A stretch of 64,000 nt of DNA from Streptacidiphilus sp. ASG 303 (GTDB lineage Bacteria > Actinomycetota > Actinomycetes > Streptomycetales > Streptomycetaceae): contig NZ_JAJLRA010000008.1 in assembly GCF_020991365.1 (NCBI RefSeq), positions 186,001-250,000 of the forward strand, given 5' to 3'. Of the stretch, positions 20,263 to 28,912 are shown one piece after another (the first letter of the stretch is position 1; each line of letters starts with the position of its first letter). The notes under the pieces are model-generated. The model searched no databases, was not told the origin of the DNA, and worked only from the letters and a program-made list of their open reading frames with translations. Position numbers and translations under genes: made by a program.

Positions 20263-21824
20263 GCATCCACAGCCCTGTGGGCGGCTCCCTCTTCGCGGAC
20301 TGGGACGCCGCCCTCACCCCGCCCCCGCCGCCGCAGGCCGAGGCGGAGTTGTGGGAGGACCCCATCCCCCTCGGGCAGGCCCGCGCCCTGCCCCCGTTCC
20401 CCACCGACGCCCTGCCCGCGTGGCTGGCCGACATGGTGGCGGCCGTGGCGGAGGAGACCCAGACCCCGCCGGACCTGGCCGGGTGCGTCGCCCTGTCGGT
20501 GCTGTCCACCGCCGCCGGCGGCCGCGCGCAGGTGGCGGTGCGCGGGCGGTGGCGGGAGCCGGTGAACACCTTCATCGCCGTCGCCCTGCCGCCCGGCAAC
20601 CGCAAGAGTGCCGTCTTCTCCCTGATGACCGCGCCCCTGCTCGCGGTCGAGAAGACCCTCGTGGAGACCAGCGCCGCGACCCGCGCCGAGGCGGAGACCA
20701 CCGCCCGCCTCGCGCGGGCCGCCGCCGACAAGGCCGCCGCCAAGGCCGCGAACGCCGCCCCCGACGAGCGCGACGCCCTGACCGCCGAGGCCGTCGTGCT
20801 GGCCCAGGCCGCCGAGGCGGCCACCGTCCCCGAGCGGCCCCAACTGGTGGCCGACGACGTCACCCCCGAGGGCCTGGCCACGCTGCTGGCCGAGCAGGGC
20901 GGCCGGATGGCCGTCCTCTCCCCGGAGGGCGGCATCTTCGACATCATCGCCGGCCGCTACTCCGGCACCCCCAACATGGACGTCTTCCTCAAGGGCCACG
21001 CCGGGGACGTGCTGCGGGTCAACCGGCAGGGCCGCGACCGCCAGTACATCGAGGCCCCCGCCCTCACCATGGGCCTGGCGGTGCAGCCGTCGGTGTTCAC
21101 CGACATCGCCAAGGTCAAGGGGTTCGAGGGCCGCGGCCTGCTCGCCCGCTTCCTCTACTGCCTCCCCGCCTCCCTGGTCGGCTACCGCAACCTCACCCCC
21201 GACCTCATCCCGGAGGCGGTGGCGGAGGCGTACACCCGGCAGGTGGCGGCGCTGACCCTGGCCCTGGCCGGTTGGACCGACCCGGCGGTGCTCACCCTCA
21301 CCCCGGAGGCGGATGCCGCGATGCTGGCCCACCAGCAGGGCACCGAGCCCAAGCTCCGCAAGGGCGGCGCCTTGGCCCACATCGACACCTGGGCCAGCAA
21401 GCTGGACGGCGCCGTCGCCCGTCTCGCCGGACTCCTCCACCTGGCCGCCCACCCCGCCGACGGCCATGCCCGCCTCATCGACGCGGACACCATCCGCGCC
21501 GCCGGCCGCCTCGGGGACTACTTCACCGCCCACGCCCTGGCCGTCTTCGACGCCATGGGCTCCGACCCCGCCCACACCGGCGCCCGCACCGTCCTGGACT
21601 GGCTGCGCGCCAACCCCGCCGACCGCATCTCCCGCCGGGAGCTGTTCCGCAAGCTGCCCCGCGGCGAGTTCCCCACCGTCGCCGACCTCGAACCCGCCCT
21701 GGCCCTGCTCGAAGAACACGGCTGGATTCGCCAGGAAGCGCCCCCGGCCCGCGCCGCCCGCGGCGGCCGGCCACCCGCACCCCGGTATGCGCTGCACCCC
21801 GCCATCACCCACCCCGGCCCCTGA
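20259..21824 (+). CDS. DUF3987 (YfjI-like) replication protein
   Basis: A 521-residue protein of the DUF3987/YfjI family, thought to be the helicase or ATPase partner of element prim-pol proteins. A Walker-like loop is PPGNRKSAVF near residues 111-120. A charged Ala-rich coiled region (about 135-185) follows, then the conserved core with GGIFDIIAGRYSGTPNMDVF and GRGLLARFLYCLP. The C-terminus (about 435-515) is a winged helix (DRISRRELFRKLPRGEF). ATG 20259 overlaps the prim-pol stop by 4 bp. Iteron-like repeats directly downstream fit a replication initiator. Confidence 0.82.
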   Translation: MSIHSPVGGSLFADWDAALTPPPPPQAEAELWEDPIPLGQARALPPFPTDALPAWLADMVAAVAEETQTPPDLAGCVALSVLSTAAGGRAQVAVRGRWREPVNTFIAVALPPGNRKSAVFSLMTAPLLAVEKTLVETSAATRAEAETTARLARAAADKAAAKAANAAPDERDALTAEAVVLAQAAEAATVPERPQLVADDVTPEGLATLLAEQGGRMAVLSPEGGIFDIIAGRYSGTPNMDVFLKGHAGDVLRVNRQGRDRQYIEAPALTMGLAVQPSVFTDIAKVKGFEGRGLLARFLYCLPASLVGYRNLTPDLIPEAVAEAYTRQVAALTLALAGWTDPAVLTLTPEADAAMLAHQQGTEPKLRKGGALAHIDTWASKLDGAVARLAGLLHLAAHPADGHARLIDADTIRAAGRLGDYFTAHALAVFDAMGSDPAHTGARTVLDWLRANPADRISRRELFRKLPRGEFPTVADLEPALALLEEHGWIRQEAPPARAARGGRPPAPRYALHPAITHPGP

Positions 21825-21830
21825 CCCCCG

Positions 21831-22060
21831 GACACAACCGACAGAACTGACACAACCCCGCCCCGACACGGCTGACCAGCGCAAACGCCGCCAGGCAGCC
21901 GCGAGACACAACCTCCGGAAACTCAGACACAACCCTGACCGCGCGACCGGCCCCGGGTTTTGGCGGAGTTTCCGGAGATTTCGTCACACCGCACCCCGGC
22001 GCCGAATCCCCAGCTCAGAGCTCACAGCCGGGGGTTCTGTCAGTTCTGGCGGTTCTGTCA
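21831..22060. repeat. iterons and inverted repeats, candidate replication origin
   Basis: This gene-free stretch between rep and xis contains four copies of GACACAACC (21831, 21849, 21905 and 21926). A perfect 12-bp inverted repeat, CTCCGGAAACTC (21913-21924) and GAGTTTCCGGAG (21966-21977), follows. A long-range pair, CGACAGAACTGACA (21839-21852) and TGTCAGTTCTGGCG (22039-22052), matches at 13 of 14 positions; TTCTGTCA is also repeated near 22036 and 22053. Iterons plus dyads behind a rep gene are typical of an origin. The function is inferred. Confidence 0.6.
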
Positions 22061-22164
22061 CGCCCCCACCGCCCGGAGTCGCCCTTGCGCATCCGCCCGC
22101 ACGGCACCGAAGACGGGTGCCACCGCACCGCCACCCCGCCCACTGACGCCGAGGAGGCACCCCA

Positions 22165-22353
22165 GTGACCACCGCCACCCCCGAGGCCCTGACCGTCCCC
22201 GAGGTCATGGCGGCGCTCCGGCTCAGCCGAAGCAAGCTCTACGACCTGCTGCGCTCCGGCGAGCTGTCCAGCATCAAGATCGGCCGTTCCCGCCGCATCC
22301 CCGCCGACAGCCTCGCCACCTTCCTCCGCAACCGAATCGAGGGGAATGCCTGA
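22165..22353 (+). CDS. xis: excisionase (Xis)
   Basis: A 62-residue helix-turn-helix protein of the excisionase/MerR-like fold: ALTVPEVMAALRLSRSKLYDLLRSGEL at residues 8-34, then IKIGRSRRIPADSLATFL, the wing typical of Xis. It binds next to attachment sites and directs the integrase towards excision. GTG 22165 follows GAGGAGG. The integrase ATG overlaps its stop (TGATG), the standard xis-int arrangement. Confidence 0.88.
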   Translation: MTTATPEALTVPEVMAALRLSRSKLYDLLRSGELSSIKIGRSRRIPADSLATFLRNRIEGNA

Positions 22354-23555
22354 TGGCCAAGCGTGCCAACGGTGAGGGAAGCATCAGCCGCCGGAAGGAC
22401 GGCCTCTACCACGGTCGGGCGTACGTCACCACGACCTCGGGCATCCGCAAGCGCGTCTCGGTGTACGGCAAGACCCGCGAGGAAGCGCACCAGAAGATCA
22501 CCAACCTCCAGGCCCAGGACAACCAGGGCGTCCCGACCCCCGACACGAACGTGACCGTGGAGGAGTACCTGGCCTACTGGCTGGCCGGCATCGTCAAGGC
22601 CCAGCGTCGTCCCAAGACGTACCAGGGCTACGAAAGCGTGGTGCGGGTCCACCTGGTCCCTGCCCTGGGCAAGCGCAAGCTGCGGACGCTGCGGGCGGCG
22701 GAGATCCGCAACTGGCTGGGACGGCTGGCCACGACGTGCCAGTGCTGTCGGCACGGCTGGGACGCCGCCCGTACCGAGCCGAAGTGCTGCGCGGCAGGGG
22801 AGTGCTGCCGGTCCCACCTGTCGCGCCGCATGGTGCAGTCCGTGCACGCGGTGCTCCGCAACGCTCTGGAGAACGCCGTCCGCGAGGAGCTGATCGTGCG
22901 GAACGTCGCCAAGCTCGTGCAGGTGCCGACGCCCGACTACGGCATCGGGAAGGGGCTCACCGTCCCTCAGGCCCGGCTGCTGCTCAAGGAGTCCCGCAAG
23001 GACCGGCTGCACGCGCTGTACGTCCTCGCGCTCGTCATGGGGATGCGCCGCGGCGAGCTGCTGGGCCTCCACTGGGATGCCGTCGACCTGGAGCGCGGCA
23101 CGCTGATCGTGTCCAGCAACCTCCAGCGGGTGAAGGGGGAGCTGCTGCTCGGCCCGACCAAGACGGCTTCCTCGCTGCGGACGCTGCCGCTCCCCCCGCT
23201 GGTGGTCGAGGCTCTGGAGGAGCACCGCGAGCGGCAGGCGCAGGAGCGCGCCGCGGCCGGAGACCGGTGGGCCGAACGGGGGCTCGTCTTCGCCTCCCGG
23301 GTCGGTACGCCGATCGAGCCGGACAACCTCCGCCGCAGCTGGTACCCGCTCCGCCGCCGTCTCGGCCTGGACCTCCGGTTCCATGATCTGCGCCACACCT
23401 GCGTCACGCTGCTGCTCGATCTCGGGGTGCCGCCCCACGTGGTCCGCCAGATCGCCGGCCACAGCGACATCGCGGTCACGATGAAGGTGTACGCCCATGC
23501 CTCCCTCGACGAGCAGCGCAGGGCGCTCGGGGCCCTCGGGGAGCGCCTGGGCTGA
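22353..23555 (+). CDS. int: tyrosine-type site-specific integrase
   Basis: A 400-residue phage-type integrase. The N-terminal SAM-like and arm-binding part begins MAKRANGEGSISRRKDGLYH. A Cys-rich insertion with about nine Cys (residues 128-152, starting CQCCRHGWD) resembles that of other AICE integrases. The catalytic domain has Arg in GMRRGELLGLHW, HDLRHT and the nucleophile in KVYAH near residue 380. ATG 22353 overlaps the xis stop. The gene ends 83 bp from the 3' end of tRNA-Phe, which is therefore the expected integration site. All catalytic residues are present, unlike the relic at 3490. Confidence 0.93.
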   Translation: MAKRANGEGSISRRKDGLYHGRAYVTTTSGIRKRVSVYGKTREEAHQKITNLQAQDNQGVPTPDTNVTVEEYLAYWLAGIVKAQRRPKTYQGYESVVRVHLVPALGKRKLRTLRAAEIRNWLGRLATTCQCCRHGWDAARTEPKCCAAGECCRSHLSRRMVQSVHAVLRNALENAVREELIVRNVAKLVQVPTPDYGIGKGLTVPQARLLLKESRKDRLHALYVLALVMGMRRGELLGLHWDAVDLERGTLIVSSNLQRVKGELLLGPTKTASSLRTLPLPPLVVEALEEHRERQAQERAAAGDRWAERGLVFASRVGTPIEPDNLRRSWYPLRRRLGLDLRFHDLRHTCVTLLLDLGVPPHVVRQIAGHSDIAVTMKVYAHASLDEQRRALGALGERLG

Positions 23556-23591
23556 CCCGTTGGGGTACGGGTTGGCGTAGGAGCATGCAAA

Positions 23592-23623
23592 AGAACCCCC
23601 ATCCCGGCGAGGGTGGGGGTTCT
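23592..23623 (+). terminator. hairpin terminator after int
   Basis: AGAACCCCCA (23592-23601) and TGGGGGTTCT (23614-23623) form a 10-bp stem with a 12-nt loop, placed between the integrase and the convergent tRNA-Phe gene. It would serve either strand. Confidence 0.72.
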
Positions 23624-23640
23624 GCTGCTGGTCAAGCTGG

Positions 23641-23714
23641 TGGCCAGGGCCGGGGTCGAACCGGCGACCTTCCGCTTTTCAGGCGGACGCTCGTACCAAC
23701 TGAGCTACCTGGCC
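23641..23714 (-). tRNA. tRNA-Phe(GAA)
   Basis: The complement folds as a complete tRNA. Acceptor GGCCAGG pairs with CCTGGCC, the D arm is AGCTCAGTTGGTACGAGC, the anticodon arm TCCGC-CTGAAAA-GCGGA has anticodon GAA, and the T arm is GCCGG-TTCGACC-CCGGC. CCA is encoded (23638-23640). Its 3' end faces the integrase, so it is the probable attB/attachment gene of the AICE. Confidence 0.95.
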
Positions 23715-23749
23715 GTACTGCACTGCGCATCCCCAGGTTAGGGGATGAG

Positions 23750-23823
23750 CGATCCCGACGGGACTTGAACCCGCGACCTCCACCTTGACAGGGTGGCGAG
23801 CTAACCAACTGCTCCACGGGACC
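23750..23823 (-). tRNA. tRNA-Asp(GTC)
   Basis: The complement has acceptor GGTCCCG pairing with CGGGATC (one G-U), anticodon arm CCACC-CTGTCAA-GGTGG with anticodon GTC, and T arm GCGGG-TTCAAGT-CCCGT. No CCA is encoded. It is the middle gene of a Glu-Asp-Phe cluster. Confidence 0.95.
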
Positions 23824-23860
23824 TCGTGACGCAGATGGACTCTGCGCATGGGTACTGCGG

Positions 23861-23933
23861 TGCCCCCAACGGGATTCGAACCCGTGCTACCGCCTTGAAA
23901 GGGCGGCGTCCTGGGCCACTAGACGATGAGGGC
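23861..23933 (-). tRNA. tRNA-Glu(TTC)
   Basis: The complement has acceptor GCCCTCA pairing with TGGGGGC, anticodon arm CCGCC-CTTTCAA-GGCGG with anticodon TTC, and T arm ACGGG-TTCGAAT-CCCGT. No CCA is encoded. It is the first gene of the Glu-Asp-Phe transcript. Confidence 0.95.
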
Positions 23934-24042
23934 TTTATGGCCCACCCGGCTTCCTTGCGGCCGTCGGGGACGTTGAGAAGCATATGGGATGCCGGGCGGG
24001 AACGCCAAAACCGTTCGCGGCCTGTCGCGCCGTCGCCGCCGG

Positions 24043-25749
24043 TCAGGGGGAGGCCGAGGGCGCCGGGGCCTGGGGGGAGCCCGTCGCGGACCCCGTAGCC
24101 GGGCCCGGCGGCCGTCCCGGCGTGGCGCCGGGGGAGGCGCCCGCCGACGTGCCGGACGGGGCGCCTGCGGGGGAGGCAGGGGAACCGCCCGCCGGCGTGC
24201 CGGACGGGCCCGGCGGCGGAGGCCCGGCGGGGGAGGCGGACGGGCCGCCCGGCGCGGGGGAGGAGGACTCGTCGGCCAGGTGCCGGTCGATCTGCGCTGT
24301 GGTGCGGCCCAGCCCGCCCAGGGTGATGTCGTCCCAGGCCTGCAGCCGGTGGGTCACCCGGTCGAAGTACAGGACGGAGAGGCTGACCGGCGTCGGCGGG
24401 TTGCTCTCCAGTGCCCGCAGCCCGGAGCCCCCGGTCGAGCCCTGGACGAAGATCCGGGTGCCGTGCTCCAGCATCCGGGTGTCGCGCACGTGCGTGTGGC
24501 CGGCGAGGACGAGCGGCACCCGCCCGTCGAGCTGCTGGGCGGCGGTCGGCTCGTGGACGGCGGCGATGTCCGGCGGCGTCCGCATGCCGGCGATCCGCGC
24601 GGCGAAGGCCTTCCCCATCGCCTCCTCGGCCGGCTCCCCGCCCACCTGGACCGACCGGTCCGGGGTGAACTGCGGGTCGCCCCAGCCCGCGATGCGCAGC
24701 CCCGCCACGGTCGCCGTGCGGCCCTCGTCGAGCACGACGGCGTGCCGCTGCCGGGCGACGGCCGCCTGGCTGCCGGCCGAGTCGTGGTTGCCCCGCACGT
24801 AGACGTAGGGCGCGCCCAGGCCGGGGATGCCGTCGGCGAAGGCGTCCTCGGCGGCGGAGCCGTGGTCCATCAGGTCGCCGGTGTCGACGACGGCGTCGAT
24901 CCGGTACTCGGCGACCACGGAGCGGATGAGGTCCCAGGCCGCCGGGTTGAGGTGGATGTCGGAGACGTGCAGCACCCGCACCGTCCCCGGGTCGGGGTTG
25001 TAGGCGGGCAGCGTGGTCGCGGCGTCGTAGAGCTTGGTGACGTTGCCGACCAGACGGGCCAGCTCCTGCCGGTACACGCCGAAGTCGGTGACGATGGACC
25101 GGGCGTTGCCGACCACCTGGGGCGCGCCGGTCAGCAGGCCCGTGAAGTGCGGCTCCAGGACCGACTTGGGGTTCCAGCTGAGGGCCGCCCCGCCCAGGGA
25201 CGCCACCAGGAGCCCGAGCGAGGTGCCCGCGGCGGCCAGGGCGCGGCGCGGGCGGCGGTACACGACCAGCCCGACCGCGCAGGAGCCGGCCGCGACGGCG
25301 GCCGCGGCGCGCAGGCCCAGGTCCAGCATGCCGTGCTCCACGCCGGAGGCGACCTCGTCCTGGAGGTTCGCGAGGCGGGCGGGGTCCTTGGCGATGGCGC
25401 GGGCGGCGTCGGGGTTCAGCCGCCGGACGTCGACGTCCAGGCGGAGCGGCGCGCGGTGGGTGTCCAGCTCCAGGGAGCCGAGCGGGGCGATGTCGACCCG
25501 GCTGCCGCCGTGCAGGTCGGGGTGGAGCGACATCCGCGTCTCCACGGGCCCGACCCTGGCCGGGGAGGTTCCCGCGACCACCAGGCCGAGCCACCCGCCG
25601 AACACCGCCACCGCGGCCAGGACGGCCGCCCGGCGCAGCCCGGGTCCGGGCCGCAGGAACCGGCCCGGTCCGCGTCGGGGCGGCCGGCCGGCCGGGCCGG
25701 GCACGGTGCGCGGGCTGGGGCGGGTGTCGGCAGGCATGCTGGGGATCAT
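24043..25749 (-). CDS. membrane-associated calcineurin-like metallophosphoesterase
   Basis: A 568-residue protein. The N-terminal third has hydrophobic segments (about residues 39-60, 143-163 and 172-190), placing it in the membrane. The C-terminal domain is a calcineurin-type phosphoesterase with the complete two-metal site: SDIHLN, DTGDLMDHG, RGNHD, AVHEPT and LAGHTHVRD, in that order between about residues 270 and 420. The last 75 residues are Pro/Gly/Ser-rich and probably disordered. The substrate is unknown. The tail is encoded by GC-rich low-complexity DNA, so its exact length may vary between strains. It is not part of the AICE, as it lies on the other side of the tRNAs. Confidence 0.87.
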   Translation of the reverse strand: MIPSMPADTRPSPRTVPGPAGRPPRRGPGRFLRPGPGLRRAAVLAAVAVFGGWLGLVVAGTSPARVGPVETRMSLHPDLHGGSRVDIAPLGSLELDTHRAPLRLDVDVRRLNPDAARAIAKDPARLANLQDEVASGVEHGMLDLGLRAAAAVAAGSCAVGLVVYRRPRRALAAAGTSLGLLVASLGGAALSWNPKSVLEPHFTGLLTGAPQVVGNARSIVTDFGVYRQELARLVGNVTKLYDAATTLPAYNPDPGTVRVLHVSDIHLNPAAWDLIRSVVAEYRIDAVVDTGDLMDHGSAAEDAFADGIPGLGAPYVYVRGNHDSAGSQAAVARQRHAVVLDEGRTATVAGLRIAGWGDPQFTPDRSVQVGGEPAEEAMGKAFAARIAGMRTPPDIAAVHEPTAAQQLDGRVPLVLAGHTHVRDTRMLEHGTRIFVQGSTGGSGLRALESNPPTPVSLSVLYFDRVTHRLQAWDDITLGGLGRTTAQIDRHLADESSSPAPGGPSASPAGPPPPGPSGTPAGGSPASPAGAPSGTSAGASPGATPGRPPGPATGSATGSPQAPAPSASP

Positions 25750-25854
25750 GCCCGGGGGTCCCGTCCCTTATACGGGTGCCGGCGCGGGCGGGGAGCGCCC
25801 GGGCGCGGCGCGGACGGGCGCCGGGTTCCCGACCCGGTGTCAGGGGCCCTCCGG

Positions 25855-26196
25855 TCAGGCCCAGCCGAGTTCGTGCAGCCGCTCGTCGTCGATGCCGAAG
25901 TGGTGGCCCACCTCGTGGACGACGGTGGTGCCGATCTCCTCGACGACCTCCTCGCGGGTCCCGCACATGCGCAGCGTCGGGCCCATGTAGACGGTGATCC
26001 GGTCGGGCAGCACCCCGGCGTACCACTCGCCGCGCTCGGTCAGCGGCGTGCCCTCGTACAGGCCCAGCAGCTCCGGGTCGCCGGGGTCCGGCTCCTCCTC
26101 GACGAAGACGGCGACATTGTCCATGAGCTTCGCCAGCTCGGCGGGGATCCGGTCCAGGGCGTCGCCGACGAGGGACTCGAACTCGTCTCGGGTCAT
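25855..26196 (-). CDS. minimal zinc metallopeptidase family protein
   Basis: A 113-residue protein with the motif HEVGHHFGIDDERLHELGW near the C-terminus (about residues 92-110), giving a zinc-binding HExxH plus a downstream acidic or His ligand. The N-terminal MTRDEFESLVGDALDRIPAEL helix is usual for this actinobacterial family of small metallopeptidases, whose substrates are unknown. ATG 26196 has GGAG immediately upstream but too close; GTG 26202 in frame is an alternative. The upstream DNA is the tandem repeat at 26219-26440. Confidence 0.82.
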   Translation of the reverse strand: MTRDEFESLVGDALDRIPAELAKLMDNVAVFVEEEPDPGDPELLGLYEGTPLTERGEWYAGVLPDRITVYMGPTLRMCGTREEVVEEIGTTVVHEVGHHFGIDDERLHELGWA

Positions 26197-26218
26197 CTCC
26201 ACAGGCCCATTGTCGGGC

Positions 26219-26440
26219 CCGCACCGCGCCCGGCCCAGACCCCGCACCGCGCCCGGTCCGGACCCCGGACCCCGCACCGCGCCCGGCCCAGACCCCGCAC
26301 CGCGCCCGGTCCGGACCCCGGACCCCGCACCGCGCCCGGCCCAGACCCCGCACCGCGCCCGGCCCAGACCCCGCACCGCGCCCGGTCCGGACCCCGGACC
26401 CCGCACCGCGCCCGGTCCGGACCCCGCACCGCGCCCGGCC
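26219..26440. repeat. tandem repeat array between two genes
   Basis: Nine copies of the 14-bp unit CGCACCGCGCCCGG recur with two kinds of spacer, CCCAGACC (period 22) and TCCGGACCCCGGACCC (period 30), in mixed order, apart from one shorter spacer before the last copy. The array fills the intergenic space upstream of the metallopeptidase and downstream of crcB. No gene on either strand explains it. Replication slippage would make copy number vary. Confidence 0.8.
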
Positions 26441-26480
26441 CTGGCCCCGTGCCGTCCGCACCGGCCCGGTCGGGCCCGGC

Positions 26481-26855
26481 TCAGCCCCAGACGGCCCGGG
26501 CGATCCCTCCGCCGGCGAAGGCCGCGCCCAGGCCCGCGGCGATGCTCACGGCGACGTTCGCCGCCGCGTACAGCCGGGCGCCCTGCTCGGCCAGCCGCAG
26601 CGTCTCGTACGAGAAGGTGGAGTAGGTGGTCAGCGCCCCGCACAGGCCGGTGCCCAGCAGCAGCTGCAGCGAGGACGGGGCGGCGCCGACGGCGGCCGCG
26701 CCCGTCAGGACGCCCAGCACGAGGCAGCCTGCGACGTTGACGGCCAGCGTGCCCCAGGGGAAGACCGAGTCGTGCCGGGCCTGCACCGCGCGGTCGGTGA
26801 GGTAGCGCAGCGGCGCCCCGACCGCGGCGCCGGCCGCGACCAGCAGCCAGGTCAT
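26481..26855 (-). CDS. crcB: fluoride exporter subunit CrcB/FluC
   Basis: A 124-residue protein with four hydrophobic helices and the FluC signatures [10 protein letters not shown] (residues 13-22), [15 protein letters not shown] (33-47) and [15 protein letters not shown] (72-86), including the Na+-site and Phe-box region. It forms the fluoride channel as a dual-topology dimer, here probably with the second CrcB encoded by the same operon. ATG 26855 overlaps the stop of the DUF190 gene by 4 bp. It is the last gene of the operon. Confidence 0.93.
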   Translation of the reverse strand: MTWLLVAAGAAVGAPLRYLTDRAVQARHDSVFPWGTLAVNVAGCLVLGVLTGAAAVGAAPSSLQLLLGTGLCGALTTYSTFSYETLRLAEQGARLYAAANVAVSIAAGLGAAFAGGGIARAVWG

Positions 26856-27280
26856 CCGGCGGCCTCCCCGTACCCGCCGGACGCCTGCCCGCCGGACGCC
26901 TGTCCGCCGGACGCCTGTCCGCCGGACGCCTGTCCGCCGGACGTCCGCCCGCGGCCGCCGCAGCGGACCACCTCGACCCGCTCCAGGGTCACCAGGCCGC
27001 CGGTGAGCAGTTCGTCCAGGTGGGGGAGGAACCCGTGGATCCGCTCCTCGGTGTCGACGATCACCACGGCCACCGGCAGGTCCTCGCTGAGCGACAGCAG
27101 CCGGGTGGTGTGGATCCGGGAGGACGCGCCGTAGCCCTCCACGCCGTGGAAGACGGACGCCCCGGCGAGTCCGGCGGCGTGGGCGCGGTGGACGATCTCG
27201 GAGTGCAGGGGGCGGTGGTGCCAGGTGTCGCTCTCGTTGATGTGGACGGTGAGCCGCACGGCGGGTCCGGTCGTTCTCAT
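26852..27280 (-). CDS. DUF190 protein of the fluoride operon
   Basis: A 142-residue protein. The N-terminal about 105 residues are a DUF190 domain, a small ferredoxin-like alpha-beta fold ([49 protein letters not shown]). DUF190 genes commonly accompany crcB and may regulate the channel. The last about 25 residues are a repetitive SGGQA tail encoded by at least four 15-bp tandem repeats (26878-26940). It overlaps both neighbouring crcB genes by 4 bp. Confidence 0.88.
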   Translation of the reverse strand: MRTTGPAVRLTVHINESDTWHHRPLHSEIVHRAHAAGLAGASVFHGVEGYGASSRIHTTRLLSLSEDLPVAVVIVDTEERIHGFLPHLDELLTGGLVTLERVEVVRCGGRGRTSGGQASGGQASGGQASGGQASGGYGEAAG

Positions 27281-27774
27281 CGGGTCCTCTGGAGCAGCAG
27301 GCGGCGGGTGAGGGCCGACGCCGCCCAGACGGACAGCAGGGCCGCGGCGGCGGTGGCGGCCAGGTAGGCGGCGGCGGTCGCGGCCCGGCCGGACGCCAGC
27401 AGCCGCTGGGCGTCGACCGCGTAGGTGGAGAAGGTGGTGAAGCCGCCCAGCACACCCGTGCCGAAGAAGGGCCGGAGCAGCCGGTGCGCGGACCACGCCT
27501 CGGTCAGGAGCACCATGAAGACGCCGATCACGGCGCATCCGGCCGCGTTGACGGCCAGGACGGTCCAGGGGAGGGCGCCGGGCGCGGTCGGCCACAGCAG
27601 GGTCGCCCCGTAGCGGGCCCAGGCGCCCAGCACGCCGCCGGCGGCCACCACCGCCACCACCGGACCCTGACCGTGGAGGAGGGGCGGCCGGACGGCGGAC
27701 CGGGGGGCCGGGAGGGGGAGGCCGGGCGCGGAGGCCGGGGGTGCCCCTGCGGTGCCGGGCCGCGGTGTCTGCAC
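27277..27774 (-). CDS. crcB: fluoride exporter subunit CrcB/FluC, second copy
   Basis: A 165-residue CrcB homologue with an N-terminal extension of about 35 residues, then [31 protein letters not shown] and [18 protein letters not shown] 27774 was chosen because GAGGAGGAG lies 8 bp upstream. It is the first gene of a three-gene operon. Two different CrcB proteins probably assemble as a heterodimer of fixed topology, as in many Gram-positive bacteria. I looked for a fluoride riboswitch upstream (27775-28026) and saw none. Confidence 0.9.
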   Translation of the reverse strand: MQTPRPGTAGAPPASAPGLPLPAPRSAVRPPLLHGQGPVVAVVAAGGVLGAWARYGATLLWPTAPGALPWTVLAVNAAGCAVIGVFMVLLTEAWSAHRLLRPFFGTGVLGGFTTFSTYAVDAQRLLASGRAATAAAYLAATAAAALLSVWAASALTRRLLLQRTR

Positions 27775-28026
27775 GGGGCCTGCTCCTCCTCGTCGCCGTG
27801 CCCCGGCGGGGCGCGGCGCGCGCCGGGCGCACCCGCCGTCGCGCGCCCCCGCGGGGCCTCCCAGCGTACTGCCGCCGTACGGCCGCCGCGCTGCCGTACG
27901 GGCTGCCGTAAGGGCTGCCGCCCGGGCGGACGCAGCGGCCGTGTCCTCACGGCCGTGCGCGCGTTGGGCACCCGTAGTGGCCGCACGCAGCGGGCGGCCC
28001 GGGTGGGGCGTACGAGAGGCTTTCCC

Positions 28027-28686
28027 GTGACTGCGGTTACTCCCGTGACATGTGCGACGTGTCGTCCCGCGGCGGCGGCCGCGCCCGCCACCCGGCCCGC
28101 GCCCGCCACCCGGCCCGTGCGCACCGCCCCGGCCGCCCGGCCCGTGCCGCGCCGCAGGGCCCTCGGCCGCGCCCTGGCCGCGGCGGCCGGCGCGGTGCTG
28201 GCCGCCGGGGCGCTGGGCGGCTGCATGGACGTGAGCAGCGTGCCCGCCTCCCAGGGGCCGACGTCCGACGGCGGCCGGGGCGCGGCCGACCAGGTCGGCC
28301 GGGGCGTGGGCGGCCGTCCGTGGTACGGGGGCTCCCGCCCGGTGCCGGCGGGCTCCAGGGGGTCGGGCACGGTGGACGCCTCCCCCTCCGCCTCGGGGAC
28401 GGCGGTCCCGTCGCCGACCCCCGGCGCCACGGCCCACGCGTCCGGCCGGGCCTCGGCGCCGCCGACGGGTCCGGTGCCCGGCGGTGGCGGTACCGGGACC
28501 ACCGGGCGGCCCGCCCCGGGGGGCACGGGCGGTCCTCCGGGGAGCGCCTCCCCGTCGTCGAGCCCCCAGCCGAGCGTGTCGCCCCCCGCCTCCCCGGCGT
28601 CGCCGTCCGCCTCCCCCGCCCCGGACCCCGCACCCAGCGGCGCCTCCCCGTCGACGCCGGCCGGCGCGGGCGCCTCGCCGCACTGA
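28027..28686 (+). CDS. Pro/Ser/Gly-rich putative lipoprotein
   Basis: A 219-residue frame containing a signal peptide with a lipobox, [16 protein letters not shown] then LAAGALGGC, followed by a low-complexity chain rich in Ser, Pro and Gly. The lipobox Cys predicts attachment to the outer face of the membrane. GTG 28027 has GAGAGG 7 bp upstream but gives a long pre-signal part; GTG 28144 would give a normal 26-residue signal but lacks a ribosome binding site. No fold is recognisable in the mature part, which may be a disordered cell-wall spacer. Confidence 0.55.
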   Translation: MTAVTPVTCATCRPAAAAAPATRPAPATRPVRTAPAARPVPRRRALGRALAAAAGAVLAAGALGGCMDVSSVPASQGPTSDGGRGAADQVGRGVGGRPWYGGSRPVPAGSRGSGTVDASPSASGTAVPSPTPGATAHASGRASAPPTGPVPGGGGTGTTGRPAPGGTGGPPGSASPSSSPQPSVSPPASPASPSASPAPDPAPSGASPSTPAGAGASPH

Positions 28687-28882
28687 GCCGTACCGCCGAC
28701 CCGCCCCGGCCCGCGGTGCCCGCGCCGTGCCCGGCGGGACCGCCGGGTGCGGCGCGCCGCCGGGAATACCCGGCCCGCCGCCGGGGTTCCCCGTACGTCC
28801 TGCGGCCCGTGCCGCGGGACGGGCCGGGCGGTGTGCCCCGGACGGAACGGCCGGTCTGCGGCCGGTGCTCCGAACGGGCGAT

Positions 28883-28912
28883 TTGCGTGCCCCCGTCCGC
28901 GGCGTCTATAGT
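28883..28912 (+). promoter_or_regulatory. promoter of the DEAD-box helicase gene
   Basis: TTGCGT (28883-28888), an 18-bp spacer and TATAGT (28907-28912) fit a housekeeping HrdB-type promoter. The untranslated leader would then be about 137 nt, long as is usual for cold-inducible RNA helicases. The 28687-28882 stretch before it holds no supportable gene. Confidence 0.6.

Noticed and set aside
26219-26440. CRISPR array
   Set aside because: Units are only 14 bp and the spacers repeat, so they are not unique; no cas genes are present.
27775-28026. Fluoride riboswitch upstream of crcB
   Set aside because: No crcB-motif core could be found on the minus strand.
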